Position numbers and translations under genes: made by a program
From: Alphaproteobacteria bacterium
Lineage (GTDB): Bacteria > Pseudomonadota > Alphaproteobacteria > Rhizobiales > Aestuariivirgaceae
Direction of reading: 5' to 3'
Assembly: GCA_024639035.1 (NCBI GenBank)
Contig: JAHEJE010000144.1
Coordinates: 1 to 7,495, forward strand
Length of the DNA: 7,495 nucleotides
The notes under the pieces: generated by a model
Told to the model about the DNA's origin: nothing
Databases searched by the model: none
The model's input: the letters and a program-made list of their open reading frames with translations, nothing else
Shown: in pieces, positions 1-6,117 of the stretch
How positions within the stretch are numbered: position 1 is the first letter of the stretch
Layout: each line of letters starts with the position of its first letter

Positions 1-87
1 ACGTTCAGCATGTTCGCCGGATTTTGTAGCGTTCTGCATCAGCTCGTTTACACTTCGTTAGGATTTTAAGAAGCGAGGAAACCGCTC

Positions 88-435
88 ATGCACACAATCG
101 TACCCGGCCCCGAACGCCGCCACCTGGCCCGCATGCGCTGCCTCAAGGCGGGGCGCGTCGTCCTGGCCAACGGCAATTCCACCCTGGACTGCCGCATCCG
201 CAACCAGTCGCCAAACGGCGTGCGCCTGGCCGTCGATGAAACCGCACTTGTCCCCGACACCTTCCCGCTGATGCACGAGCCGGCACCGGGGAAACCCGCC
301 TCGCACATGTGCCGGATTGCCTGGCGCAGCGCCAACGAAATCGGCGCAACCATCGTCGGCGAGAATACGGCTAAATCATTGCGTAGGATCCCGCGGACCA
401 ATACGCGGGCGTTCGACCTGCGCTATCCGGTGTAA
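88..435 (+). CDS. PilZ-domain protein (putative c-di-GMP binding)
   Basis: A 115-residue cytoplasmic protein that is a single PilZ domain with no attached output domain. Two hallmarks of the c-di-GMP binding site are visible: an arginine-rich N-terminal patch with R-x-x-x-R (R11 and R15), and N39-x-S41-x-x-G44, the (D/N)xSxxG motif at the start of the barrel. A later strand (about residues 73-91, C-R-I-A-W-R then IGATIV) fits the last part of the beta barrel. Single-domain PilZ proteins usually act as receptors that alter motility, polysaccharide synthesis or another partner; the target cannot be read from this sequence. The start is supported by GAGGAA at 75-80, seven bases before ATG. It is monocistronic here and converges on the nitronate monooxygenase gene, with only 8 bases between the two stop codons. 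No convincing promoter is visible in bases 1-87. Ligand binding is inferred from the motifs. Confidence 0.82.
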   Translation: MHTIVPGPERRHLARMRCLKAGRVVLANGNSTLDCRIRNQSPNGVRLAVDETALVPDTFPLMHEPAPGKPASHMCRIAWRSANEIGATIVGENTAKSLRRIPRTNTRAFDLRYPV

Positions 436-443
436 AGCCGTTC

Positions 444-1532
444 CTAACTGGCGATGCCTGCCAGGCGGGCAATCTCTGCGCGTGTCTCCGCAGCCAGCCT
501 TGCCACCAGATCCGCCGCCGCCATCGGCCGGTTCAGGGCGGCCGCCTGGCCGCACCACATGGCGGTGAAGTCGTCGATACCTTTGTCAGCCGCAACCCCG
601 GCGATCGCCTTGTTGGGATGATAGGCCACCGGAAAGTCCGGTTTGTCGCTGCGCTTGTCGGCCATCTCCTGAATGTAGCGGTTGGTCAAGCCGCGGGCCG
701 GACGGCCAGAGATCACATCAGTCACCACGGTGTAGGTGGAGCGGTCGCTCATCAAGGCTGAGCGGTAAGCCTGGTTTGCCGCCGATTCTTCGCAGGTGAT
801 GAAAGCAGTTCCCATCTGCGCGGCCCCGGCTCCGAGCGCCAGGCACGCGGCAATTCCACGGCCATCGGCAATGCCACCGGCGGCCACGACGGGAATCGAT
901 ACAGCGCCGGCGATCATTGGCACCAGGGCCATGGTTCCGATTTGCCGGTCACCCTGACGCTCATCGAAGATGCCGCGATGGCCGCCGGCCTCGAACCCCT
1001 GCGCGACGATAGCGTGCAACCCGGCGCCCTCAACCCTCCGGGCCTCTTCAACGGTGGTGGCGCTGGCCATCATCACCGGATTGAACGAACGCAGTGCTTC
1101 CAGTCGTTTCTTGTCCGGCAGCCCGAAATGAAAGCTTATGACCGGAGGCTTCGTCGCCAGCAAAACGTCGAGCACATCGTCGTCATCGTTGAGCGATACC
1201 GACATTGGAACCCAGTCGTCGGGTTTCGGCACCTCAGCGCCGGTCTCCTCGACATAACCGGCCAGATGCCGCATCCACCTGGCTTCGCGGGCCGGATCAC
1301 GCTCGGGTGTCCGGTTGACGAAGAAGTTCACGTTGAACGGTCGGTTGGTCGCAGCCTGCAGCCGTGTGATCTCGTCTGCGCAGCCCTCGGCTCCCGTCGA
1401 GGCCAGACCCAACGATCCCAGGGCGCCGGCATTGCAAACCGCGGCCGCTAGCGCCGGCGTCGAAGTGCCCGCCATCGGCGCCTGAATAATTGGTTCGGAT
1501 ATGCCGAGCAGATCGGTTACCGGTGTTCTCAT
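444..1532 (-). CDS. Nitronate monooxygenase-family FMN enzyme (2-nitropropane dioxygenase type)
   Basis: A 362-residue TIM-barrel flavoprotein of the NMO/NPD family, which oxidises alkyl nitronates such as propionate 3-nitronate using FMN and oxygen. Visible landmarks are: the opening strand with IIQAPMAG at 15-22; FNVNFF at 66-71; SFHFGLP at 133-139; EAGGHRG at 181-187, where His185 is the likely catalytic base; AAGGIADGRG at 217-226 and GAAQMGTAF at 236-244, the FMN-phosphate loops; and SGRPARGLTNR at 275-285. The length is normal for the family and no key element is missing. It is the second gene of an operon: its ATG begins one base after the stop of the upstream SDR gene. GGAGAG (1546-1541) inside the end of that gene lies eight bases before the start, so translation is probably coupled. 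Many family members have unknown physiological substrates, so the activity on nitronates is an assignment by family only. Confidence 0.87.
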   Translation of the reverse strand: MRTPVTDLLGISEPIIQAPMAGTSTPALAAAVCNAGALGSLGLASTGAEGCADEITRLQAATNRPFNVNFFVNRTPERDPAREARWMRHLAGYVEETGAEVPKPDDWVPMSVSLNDDDDVLDVLLATKPPVISFHFGLPDKKRLEALRSFNPVMMASATTVEEARRVEGAGLHAIVAQGFEAGGHRGIFDERQGDRQIGTMALVPMIAGAVSIPVVAAGGIADGRGIAACLALGAGAAQMGTAFITCEESAANQAYRSALMSDRSTYTVVTDVISGRPARGLTNRYIQEMADKRSDKPDFPVAYHPNKAIAGVAADKGIDDFTAMWCGQAAALNRPMAAADLVARLAAETRAEIARLAGIAS

Positions 1533-1533
1533 C

Positions 1534-2244
1534 TCAAAAGCTCTCCAGCCACGGGCGCACTTCTAGTTCGAAGGTCCAGGCCGAGCGGTGCTGCCTGACC
1601 AGATGCAGGTAGGTCTCGGCGATGGCATCGGGATCGAGCATTGAATCGGGCCGGTCGGCGGGCGGTTGGCGCTCGGGACGCGAAGGATCGGCTATGCCGC
1701 CGTCGATGTTGACATGGGCGACATGAATGCCCTTGGGCTGGAGTTCGCGGGCCATCGACTGGGCCAGGCCGCGCAGGGCGAACTTGCCCATGGCGAACGG
1801 CGCCGAGCGGGCATAGCCCTTGACCGAGGCCGAGGCGCCGGTGAACAAGATCACCCCGGCGCCGTTGTTGACCATATGCCGCGATGCCTGCTGGGCAACC
1901 AAAAAACCGCCATAAGCCGTCACCATCAGCGCCCGCCGGACGTCCTCGGGGTCGAGATCGCCGACCGGCCCGCGCACCCGCGCTGAAGGATTATAGACCA
2001 CCACGTCGGGGGCGCCCTTGTCGCGGGTCAGGTTGGCGAACAGCACATCGACCTGCTGGGCATCGCTGGCATCGCATTCGTAAGCCTCACCACCGATTTC
2101 GGCGCACAGGTCGTTCAGCTTGGCCGTGTTGCGGGCGGCCAGCGACACATGCATTCCTTCACGGGCGAACCTTCGCGCTACCGAGGCCGACAGTCCCGAC
2201 CCCGCTCCGACGATCAACACTGTTTGCGGTTCGAATTCAGACAT
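1534..2244 (-). CDS. Atypical SDR-family oxidoreductase (Tyr-to-Phe active site)
   Basis: A 236-residue Rossmann-fold protein of the short-chain dehydrogenase/reductase superfamily. It has the dinucleotide-binding glycine motif G13-A-G15-S-G17 and a YNPSA segment (84-88) in place of the usual NNAG. The catalytic serine region is TGASAS (135-140), and an FALRGLAQSMARELQPKGIHV-type helix follows. The usual Y-x-x-x-K is F150-A-M-G-K154: the lysine is kept, but the catalytic tyrosine is phenylalanine. A longer reading from an ATG at 2262 is possible. I prefer 2244 because a perfect GGAGGTG (2254-2248) lies just upstream with five bases between GGAGG and ATG. It is the first gene of the operon with the nitronate monooxygenase, and the two products may act on related substrates. 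Without the tyrosine it may have altered chemistry or only bind nucleotide; the substrate is unknown. Confidence 0.85.
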   Translation of the reverse strand: MSEFEPQTVLIVGAGSGLSASVARRFAREGMHVSLAARNTAKLNDLCAEIGGEAYECDASDAQQVDVLFANLTRDKGAPDVVVYNPSARVRGPVGDLDPEDVRRALMVTAYGGFLVAQQASRHMVNNGAGVILFTGASASVKGYARSAPFAMGKFALRGLAQSMARELQPKGIHVAHVNIDGGIADPSRPERQPPADRPDSMLDPDAIAETYLHLVRQHRSAWTFELEVRPWLESF

Positions 2245-2247
2245 GTT

Positions 2248-2254
2248 CACCTCC
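2248..2254 (-). promoter_or_regulatory. Strong Shine-Dalgarno site that decides the SDR start
   Basis: On the minus strand this reads GGAGGTG, with GGAGG five bases before the ATG at 2244. It lies inside the longer reading that would begin at 2262, and that longer start has no comparable site. This favours the shorter, 236-residue product. Confidence 0.75.
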
Positions 2255-2282
2255 ATAGGCATTCATTGACCTTGCGGGCTTG

Positions 2283-2310
2283 ATACTACAGGTTGCCCCC
2301 CTGACGACAA
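2283..2310 (-). promoter_or_regulatory. Candidate sigma-70-type promoter for the SDR-NMO operon
   Basis: Within the 78-base divergent gap, the minus strand has TTGTCG (2310-2305), a 16-base spacer, and TAGTAT (2288-2283). Each hexamer matches four of six consensus positions. Transcription would start near 2276 and give a leader of about 30 bases that includes the strong ribosome site. No equally good pair was found for the plus-strand hydrolase gene. This is pattern matching only. Confidence 0.3.
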
Positions 2311-2322
2311 CAGGAACCCATC

Positions 2323-3420
2323 ATGCATCATACGGAAACCATCGCGCTGGCCGGCTACAGCCCCGGCACCATCCGGCATCTGGCCGTTCACCGGCTCGGC
2401 ACGCCGGACGCGCGGCCAAAGGTCTACATCCAGGCCGGCATCCACGCCGACGAACTGCCGGCCAATCTGGTGGCCTCACGCCTGCTCAGGGAACTGGTCG
2501 CGGCGGATGCGGCCGGCCGGATCGCCGGTGAGATCGTCGTCGTGCCGCTGGCCAATCCGATCGGCACGGCCAATGTGCAGGCCCAGCGCCTGATGGGCCG
2601 CAGCTTCGGGGCCTCGGGGCAGAACTTCAATCGCGGATTCAACGACGTCTCGCAAGCCGTTGTTGCAAGACTCGAAAACGGTGAAGCGATTGAAGATGCC
2701 ATTCGCGCCAGCCTGGATGAGATCACACCGCGGGACGAGGCCACGGCCTTGCAACTGCAACTGCAAAAGCTCGCCTGCGGGGCCGATATCGTGCTCGACC
2801 TGCACACCGATTCCGAAGCCGAGCTGCATCTCTATCTCGATCCCGACCACTGGCCGGGTGCTGCCGACCTGGCCGGGCTGCTCGGCGTGCCAGTGGTGAT
2901 GTTCGCACGGCACTCGGGCGACAACCCGTTCGAGGAAACCTGCACCGCGCCCTATCTTGCCGCGCGCGCTGCCGGGCACGACGCCCCCCTGCCCTTCGCC
3001 ACCGTCGTCGAGCTGCGCGGCGAGCGCGACACCCAGGCCGAAAACACTCAACGCGACGCTATGGCACTGTTCCAGTTCCTCTGCGCACGCGGCGCAATTG
3101 CCGGCGAGGTGGCCGACATTCCGGCCTTCGACGGCATCGCCGCCGACTTTTCCGCCACAGATGTATTGCGCTCACCTGCCGCCGGGATCGTGGTGTTCAA
3201 ACAATCGCTTGGCAGCATGGTTTCACCCGGCGACGTGATCGCCGAAATCATCGACCCGCTGTGCGGGCACGACCAGCCGCCGGCCACGGTGACGACCCGG
3301 ACCAATGGCCGGTTCTTTGCCCACTCCAGCGAACGCATCGCCTGGCCGGGCAGCGTCATCGGCAAGGTGCACGGGTCCGAACCGATCAGGGATGGCGTGT
3401 CCGGCGTGCTGTATGACTGA
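2323..3420 (+). CDS. Succinylglutamate desuccinylase/aspartoacylase-family zinc amidohydrolase
   Basis: A 365-residue cytoplasmic metalloenzyme related to the M14 carboxypeptidases (AstE/AspA family). These enzymes hydrolyse the amide of N-acyl amino acids or similar small acyl amines. The zinc site is complete: H41-x-x-E44 in the motif GIHADE, and H161 in DLHTDSE. NFNRGF at 101-106 fits the substrate-binding loop, and E230 in TVVELRG is the likely catalytic glutamate. The C-terminal part (about 284-310, with GIVVFKQSLGSMVSPGD) is the small beta domain usual in bacterial members. The start has AGGA about eight bases upstream, and no closer in-frame start is needed. It overlaps the MFS gene by 8 bases, so the two are co-transcribed and probably translationally coupled. 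The exact substrate is not evident: no arginine-succinyltransferase or ectoine genes are nearby, so I do not call it AstE or DoeB. Confidence 0.85.
   Translation: MHHTETIALAGYSPGTIRHLAVHRLGTPDARPKVYIQAGIHADELPANLVASRLLRELVAADAAGRIAGEIVVVPLANPIGTANVQAQRLMGRSFGASGQNFNRGFNDVSQAVVARLENGEAIEDAIRASLDEITPRDEATALQLQLQKLACGADIVLDLHTDSEAELHLYLDPDHWPGAADLAGLLGVPVVMFARHSGDNPFEETCTAPYLAARAAGHDAPLPFATVVELRGERDTQAENTQRDAMALFQFLCARGAIAGEVADIPAFDGIAADFSATDVLRSPAAGIVVFKQSLGSMVSPGDVIAEIIDPLCGHDQPPATVTTRTNGRFFAHSSERIAWPGSVIGKVHGSEPIRDGVSGVLYD
2749..2766 (+). repeat. Short 6-base tandem repeat in the hydrolase gene
   Basis: Three copies in a row of a (T/C)TGCAA unit encode Leu-Gln three times (residues 143-148). 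It is in frame, lies in a probable helix of the hydrolase, and is most likely incidental. Confidence 0.6.
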
Positions 3421-4678
3421 CGCCGCTGCCCCACGCTACCGCCTCGGCCAGCTCATCGTCTGCGTGCTGGGGCCGTTCGCGCTGGGCTATTTCCTGTCCT
3501 ACCTGTACCGGGCGGTAAATGCCGTCGTCGCCGACGACCTGGTGGCCGATCTCGGCCTCGGTCCCGGTGCGCTTGGCCTGCTCACCGCCGCCTACCTGTT
3601 CGGCTTTGCCGGCTTCCAGCTGCCTCTCGGGGTGCTGCTCGACCGCTTTGGGCCGCGCAAGGTGCAGGCCAGCCTGCTGGCGCTGGCGGCGGTCGGCGCG
3701 GCGGTGTTCGCCATGGCGCCCGGCGCCCTGGGCCTGAGCTTCGGGCGCATGCTGATCGGCATCGGCTGTGCCGGCGGGCTGATGGCCGGGTTCAAGGCCG
3801 TCGCCCTGTGGGTGCCGGTGCCGCGCCGGGCGCTGGCCAACGCGGTGATCATGGCCGCCGGCGGCCTTGGCATCCTGGTCGCCACGGTGCCGGCCGAGGC
3901 GGCTTCGCAGGCGTTCGGCTGGCGCGGCATGTTCCTCGGGCTGGCCGGCGTGACGGTGGTGGTCGCCGGATTGCTCTATGCCCTGGTGCCGCAGCAGGCG
4001 GCGACCGGCGCCACGGCGGGTCTGAAAGACCAACTCGCCGCCCTGGTCGGCATCTACAAGAGCCCGGCGTTCTGGCGCATCGCCCCACTGGTCGCCACCA
4101 CCTGCGGCACTCACATCGGCATCCAGACCCTGTGGGCCGGCCCGTGGCTGCGCGACATCGCCGGGCTCGACCCGGATGGCGTGGCCCGCTATCTCGGCCT
4201 GATGGCGATGGGCTTCCTGATCGGCACGCTGACCAGCGGCGCCGTCGCCGACTGGCTCGGCCGGAACGGCATCGGCCTGCTCAAGGTGATGACCGGCTTC
4301 GTCAGCTTCTATCTCGTGTCGATGGCGGTGGTCGCGTTCCAGCTCCCCGGCGCGGCCGGTGCGACCGGTGCGACCGGTGCGACCGGTGCGGCGTGGTTCG
4401 TGTTCGGCATGTTCGGCCAGGCCGGCATCCTTGCCTACCCGTGGATGGCCAGCCACTTCGGCGCCAACCTCGCCGGCCGCGCCAATGCGGCGATGAACTT
4501 CCTGGTGTTCGGTGTCGCCTTCACCTGCCAATACACCATCGGCGCCATCATCGGCCTGTGGCCGGAGACGGCGAGCGGGGGTTATGCCCCGGAGGCTTAC
4601 ATAGTGGCGTTTGCCGTGTTCCTGGTGATTCAGGTGGTGGCGCTGGTGTGGTACCTGCTGAAGCCGCCGAGGGGTTGA
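3413..4678 (+). CDS. Major facilitator superfamily (MFS) transporter
   Basis: A 421-residue inner-membrane protein with about twelve hydrophobic segments, the normal size for the family. The MFS motif A is present between helices 2 and 3 as GVLLDRFGPRK (73-83). The preceding stretch, with VVADDLVADLGL then LGLLTAAYLFGFAGFQLPLG, is typical of bacterial NarK-like and uncharacterised organic-anion MFS carriers. A longer open frame extends upstream into the hydrolase gene. I place the start at the ATG at 3413-3415, which overlaps the hydrolase stop (ATGACTGA), because the protein from there has a clean short N-terminus followed by helix 1. Linkage to an N-acyl amidohydrolase suggests that it imports, or less likely exports, the compound or product handled by that enzyme. 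The substrate is unknown. A Gly-Ala-Thr tandem repeat interrupts the protein at residues 313-327. Confidence 0.88.
   Translation: MTDAAAPRYRLGQLIVCVLGPFALGYFLSYLYRAVNAVVADDLVADLGLGPGALGLLTAAYLFGFAGFQLPLGVLLDRFGPRKVQASLLALAAVGAAVFAMAPGALGLSFGRMLIGIGCAGGLMAGFKAVALWVPVPRRALANAVIMAAGGLGILVATVPAEAASQAFGWRGMFLGLAGVTVVVAGLLYALVPQQAATGATAGLKDQLAALVGIYKSPAFWRIAPLVATTCGTHIGIQTLWAGPWLRDIAGLDPDGVARYLGLMAMGFLIGTLTSGAVADWLGRNGIGLLKVMTGFVSFYLVSMAVVAFQLPGAAGATGATGATGAAWFVFGMFGQAGILAYPWMASHFGANLAGRANAAMNFLVFGVAFTCQYTIGAIIGLWPETASGGYAPEAYIVAFAVFLVIQVVALVWYLLKPPRG
4349..4390 (+). repeat. 9-base tandem repeat (GGTGCGACC) inside the MFS gene
   Basis: There are three perfect copies of GGTGCGACC (4358-4384). They are flanked by one degenerate copy before (GGCGCGGCC, 4349-4357) and a partial copy after (4385-4390). 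In protein the tract reads GAAGATGATGATGAA (residues 313-327), between two hydrophobic segments, so it should lie in a loop. The unit is a multiple of three, so copy-number change by replication slippage would lengthen or shorten the loop without breaking the frame. Confidence 0.9.
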
Positions 4679-4986
4679 GGTCTGGTGTTTGGTGCAGCAG
4701 AGATGAGACTGATTGTCAGCAATGCGGACTCTTTGACCGTTCTCTGGTGGCTGCTGAAGGTCCGGTGTTGATGGCTGAACAGACGCCCCTTTGGAAAGGC
4801 GGACTTCCGGGATGTGCCTTAGCGGACTCTCGCAGACTCGGACCGGACAGCCATTGGTTTGATTGATTGGACCGCGACTGTTCCGCTTCAGCGTCCCAAC
4901 AAGCGGAATTTGTATTGCCTCGGACTGCCAGTTTCCCTTCATTCACTTTAGCGCGATCAAACTAAAAATGGATCCTTGGACACAAC
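4679..4986. other. Gene-free region with degenerate GCGGACT repeats
   Basis: About 308 bases between the MFS gene and the DUF4239-type gene hold no credible coding region. An open frame on the minus strand (4946-4716) has no ribosome site, and its composition does not look protein-like. The word GCGGACT occurs at 4724-4730, 4799-4805 and 4822-4828; at 4724 and 4822 it extends to GCGGACTCT. Related CGGAC words occur at 4840, 4845 and 4921. An inverted pair TTCCGCTT...AAGCGGAA lies at 4881-4908. From memory, intergenic repeats with paired TCCGCTT/AAGCGGA arms are common in rhizobia and other alphaproteobacteria, and their chance translations are often annotated as small hypothetical proteins. 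I infer that this is a decayed member of such a dispersed repeat. No clear promoter for the gene at 4987 was found here. Confidence 0.5.
4881..4908 (+). terminator. Perfect 8-bp stem-loop, possible terminator of the hydrolase-MFS operon
   Basis: TTCCGCTT (4881-4888) and AAGCGGAA (4901-4908) form an uninterrupted eight-pair stem with a 12-base loop. On the plus strand it is followed by TTTGTATT, a weak T-rich tail. It lies about 200 bases after the MFS stop, further than a dedicated terminator usually sits, and it may simply be an arm pair of the intergenic repeat. The stem is certain; the terminator role is a guess. Confidence 0.3.
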
Positions 4987-5760
4987 ATGCTCACAGCAAT
5001 CACAATCGGCCTGTGTTTCGTATTTGGCACCATCGCGTTGATATGGGCGGGTTACTTCTTGATGCGTTACGTTGCCGCCCAAGGCATCGACGACCACACC
5101 AAGGAGTTGGCCGGTTCGGTGCTCTTCAGAATCGCTGCACTGCATGGTCTGATCCTGGCACTCATATTCGCACAAGAGATTCTGAGGTATCAGAAATTGG
5201 AGGCCGAGATCATCAAGGAAGCGACAGCCATTGCAGACATCTACTTCGATATCGACCGCCACGGGTCTGACAAGAAGCCGCAAATTAGAGCGGCGTTGTC
5301 ACAATATGCAAAGCTGGTTGCCAATGAAGAATGGACGTTCATTGGTGAGAATAAGCAGTTGTTATCCGAGGCCTGGCAGCAATGGGAAATAGTCTACCAG
5401 GCTGCACTTGACCTTGAAGCCAACACACCGCGACAAGCCAGCCTGCGCGAGCACATGATTGATGCAGTGCAAAAGATCGCGGAGACACGAGATCAACGTG
5501 AAAGCCACGGAGTCAACCCCATAAGTGGCATGTTCTGGTTCGCTGCGGTCTCAGGGATCTTCCTAGTTTCACTCGCATATTTCTGCTTTCCGCCAACCAT
5601 CCAAAATCTCGCGTTGATCAGCATCTTTGGAGCGTTCACCGGAATCATTATGTTCTTCATCTACTCCTTTTCCAATCCCTACAGCGCGCCGGGCGCAATC
5701 AAGCCCCATGCAATCGAGCGATTATTAGAAGGAGAGATTGGGAAAAGCACGGCCGACTGA
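4987..5760 (+). CDS. DUF4239 / bestrophin-like four-helix membrane protein
   Basis: A 257-residue inner-membrane protein with four hydrophobic segments at about residues 3-25, 44-64, 180-200 and 207-227. A soluble, mostly helical middle section lies at about 65-175. The layout and local features match the DUF4239 (bestrophin-like) family: E-A/T-x-A-I-A-D-I-Y after helix 2 (78-86), QYAKLVANEEW (106-116), and SNPYSAPGAI after helix 4 (229-238), the counterpart of the family's NPF/Y-x-G ending. The molecular role of this family is unsettled; similarity to bestrophin anion channels is structural and no transport has been shown here. The ATG at 4987 has only a weak ribosome site (TTGGA about eight bases upstream), but no better in-frame start exists. 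Codon use is clearly less GC-rich than in the genes to its left, which hints at a different origin. It converges on the exported-protein genes. Confidence 0.75.
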   Translation: MLTAITIGLCFVFGTIALIWAGYFLMRYVAAQGIDDHTKELAGSVLFRIAALHGLILALIFAQEILRYQKLEAEIIKEATAIADIYFDIDRHGSDKKPQIRAALSQYAKLVANEEWTFIGENKQLLSEAWQQWEIVYQAALDLEANTPRQASLREHMIDAVQKIAETRDQRESHGVNPISGMFWFAAVSGIFLVSLAYFCFPPTIQNLALISIFGAFTGIIMFFIYSFSNPYSAPGAIKPHAIERLLEGEIGKSTAD

Positions 5761-5781
5761 TTCGCGCAGCCTCGAAGTCGG
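5753..5781. other. Weak inverted repeat at the end of the DUF4239-type gene
   Basis: CCGACT (5753-5758, overlapping the stop codon) pairs with AGTCGG (5776-5781) across a 17-base loop. On the minus strand the hairpin is followed, a few bases later, by CTTTT. It could contribute to ending transcription from the converging minus-strand genes. The stem is short and I regard it as marginal. Confidence 0.2.
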
Positions 5782-5799
5782 GCAGTGAGGAGTTAAAAA

Positions 5800-5880
5800 A
5801 TGATTCTCGACGAGTGTCACACGGTAATCTCAATCGGGGGTGCACTAATCCTTGCGCGTGAGAACGCATTGGTATTCTGA
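5800..5880 (+). CDS. Possible 26-residue small protein
   Basis: A short open frame begins 39 bases after the DUF4239-type stop codon. It has an unusually good ribosome site, GAGGAG at 5787-5792, seven bases before ATG. The peptide starts MILDECHTV, has a short hydrophobic centre (VISIGGALILA, about residues 9-19), and ends at a TGA. Its last 36 bases run antisense to the end of the disrupted MliC-like frame, which argues that the match may be accidental. No homologue is recognised. I keep it only because of the ribosome site and its position directly after a membrane protein gene. Confidence 0.22.
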   Translation: MILDECHTVISIGGALILARENALVF

Positions 5881-6117
5881 TCGGGTCAGGTTCCCGATAG
5901 GTTGCCTCGTCACCCTTTATCAGAATTTTGCGTCCAAACGATCCTTCGAATCTCGACCCAGCATCAGTTGGCACGAGTGATACCGTGCCAATCGAATCGC
6001 CACGCTCGAAGCGAGTCCTTGGTAGAGTTGTATTGAAGAAGTAAGTAACAACCTCATTCGCCGGGTTCTCGCCGCAAGTCCAGTACGCAACGACCCAAAT
6101 GTATTCTCTCTTTGGTT
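5845..6117 (-). pseudogene. MliC-like (C-type lysozyme inhibitor) domain, frameshifted and without a start
   Basis: Directly after the stop of the upstream gene, an open reading in another frame encodes a coherent domain with no start codon of its own. It runs from YIWVVAYWTC (about 6103-6074) through VVTYFFNTTLP to GSRFEGSFGR and IKGDEATYREPD (ending 5885). The order of Y-x-C, a YFF strand, G-S-R-F/Y-x-G and K-G-D-E-A resembles the MliC/PliC fold, which inhibits host-type lysozyme in the periplasm. After EPD the frame runs on without sense. Skipping one base in the CCC run at 5885-5883 (minus strand) gives a further twelve residues containing SEYQC and a TAG at 5847-5845. That supplies the cysteine expected at the end of an MliC domain. 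The family match is by eye. The disruption is either real decay or a sequencing error. Confidence 0.55.

Noticed and set aside
24..54. TTGTAG ... TACACT as a promoter for the PilZ gene
   Set aside because: The spacer is 19 bases and the hexamers match poorly; this is too weak to list.
942..1451. A 169-codon plus-strand frame over the nitronate monooxygenase gene
   Set aside because: It is antisense to a gene with complete family motifs, and its translation has no recognisable domain.
3808..4866. A second long plus-strand frame over the MFS gene
   Set aside because: It is the +1 shadow of the MFS gene, rich in Arg, Gly and Pro. The MFS frame has clear membrane helices and motif A.
3386..4942. 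A 518-codon open frame on the minus strand, antisense to the MFS gene
   Set aside because: It is a side effect of extreme G/C third-position bias in the MFS gene. The product is highly charged low-complexity sequence rich in His, Gln, Arg and Gly, with no domain and no ribosome site, and it runs into the gene-free region.
4716..4946. A 76-codon minus-strand frame in the gene-free region
   Set aside because: It lies wholly over the GCGGACT repeat region, has no ribosome site, and reads like the chance translation typical of intergenic repeats.
5815..5823. GTGTCACAC palindrome as an operator
   Set aside because: Nine bases with no promoter beside it and no second copy; likely chance.
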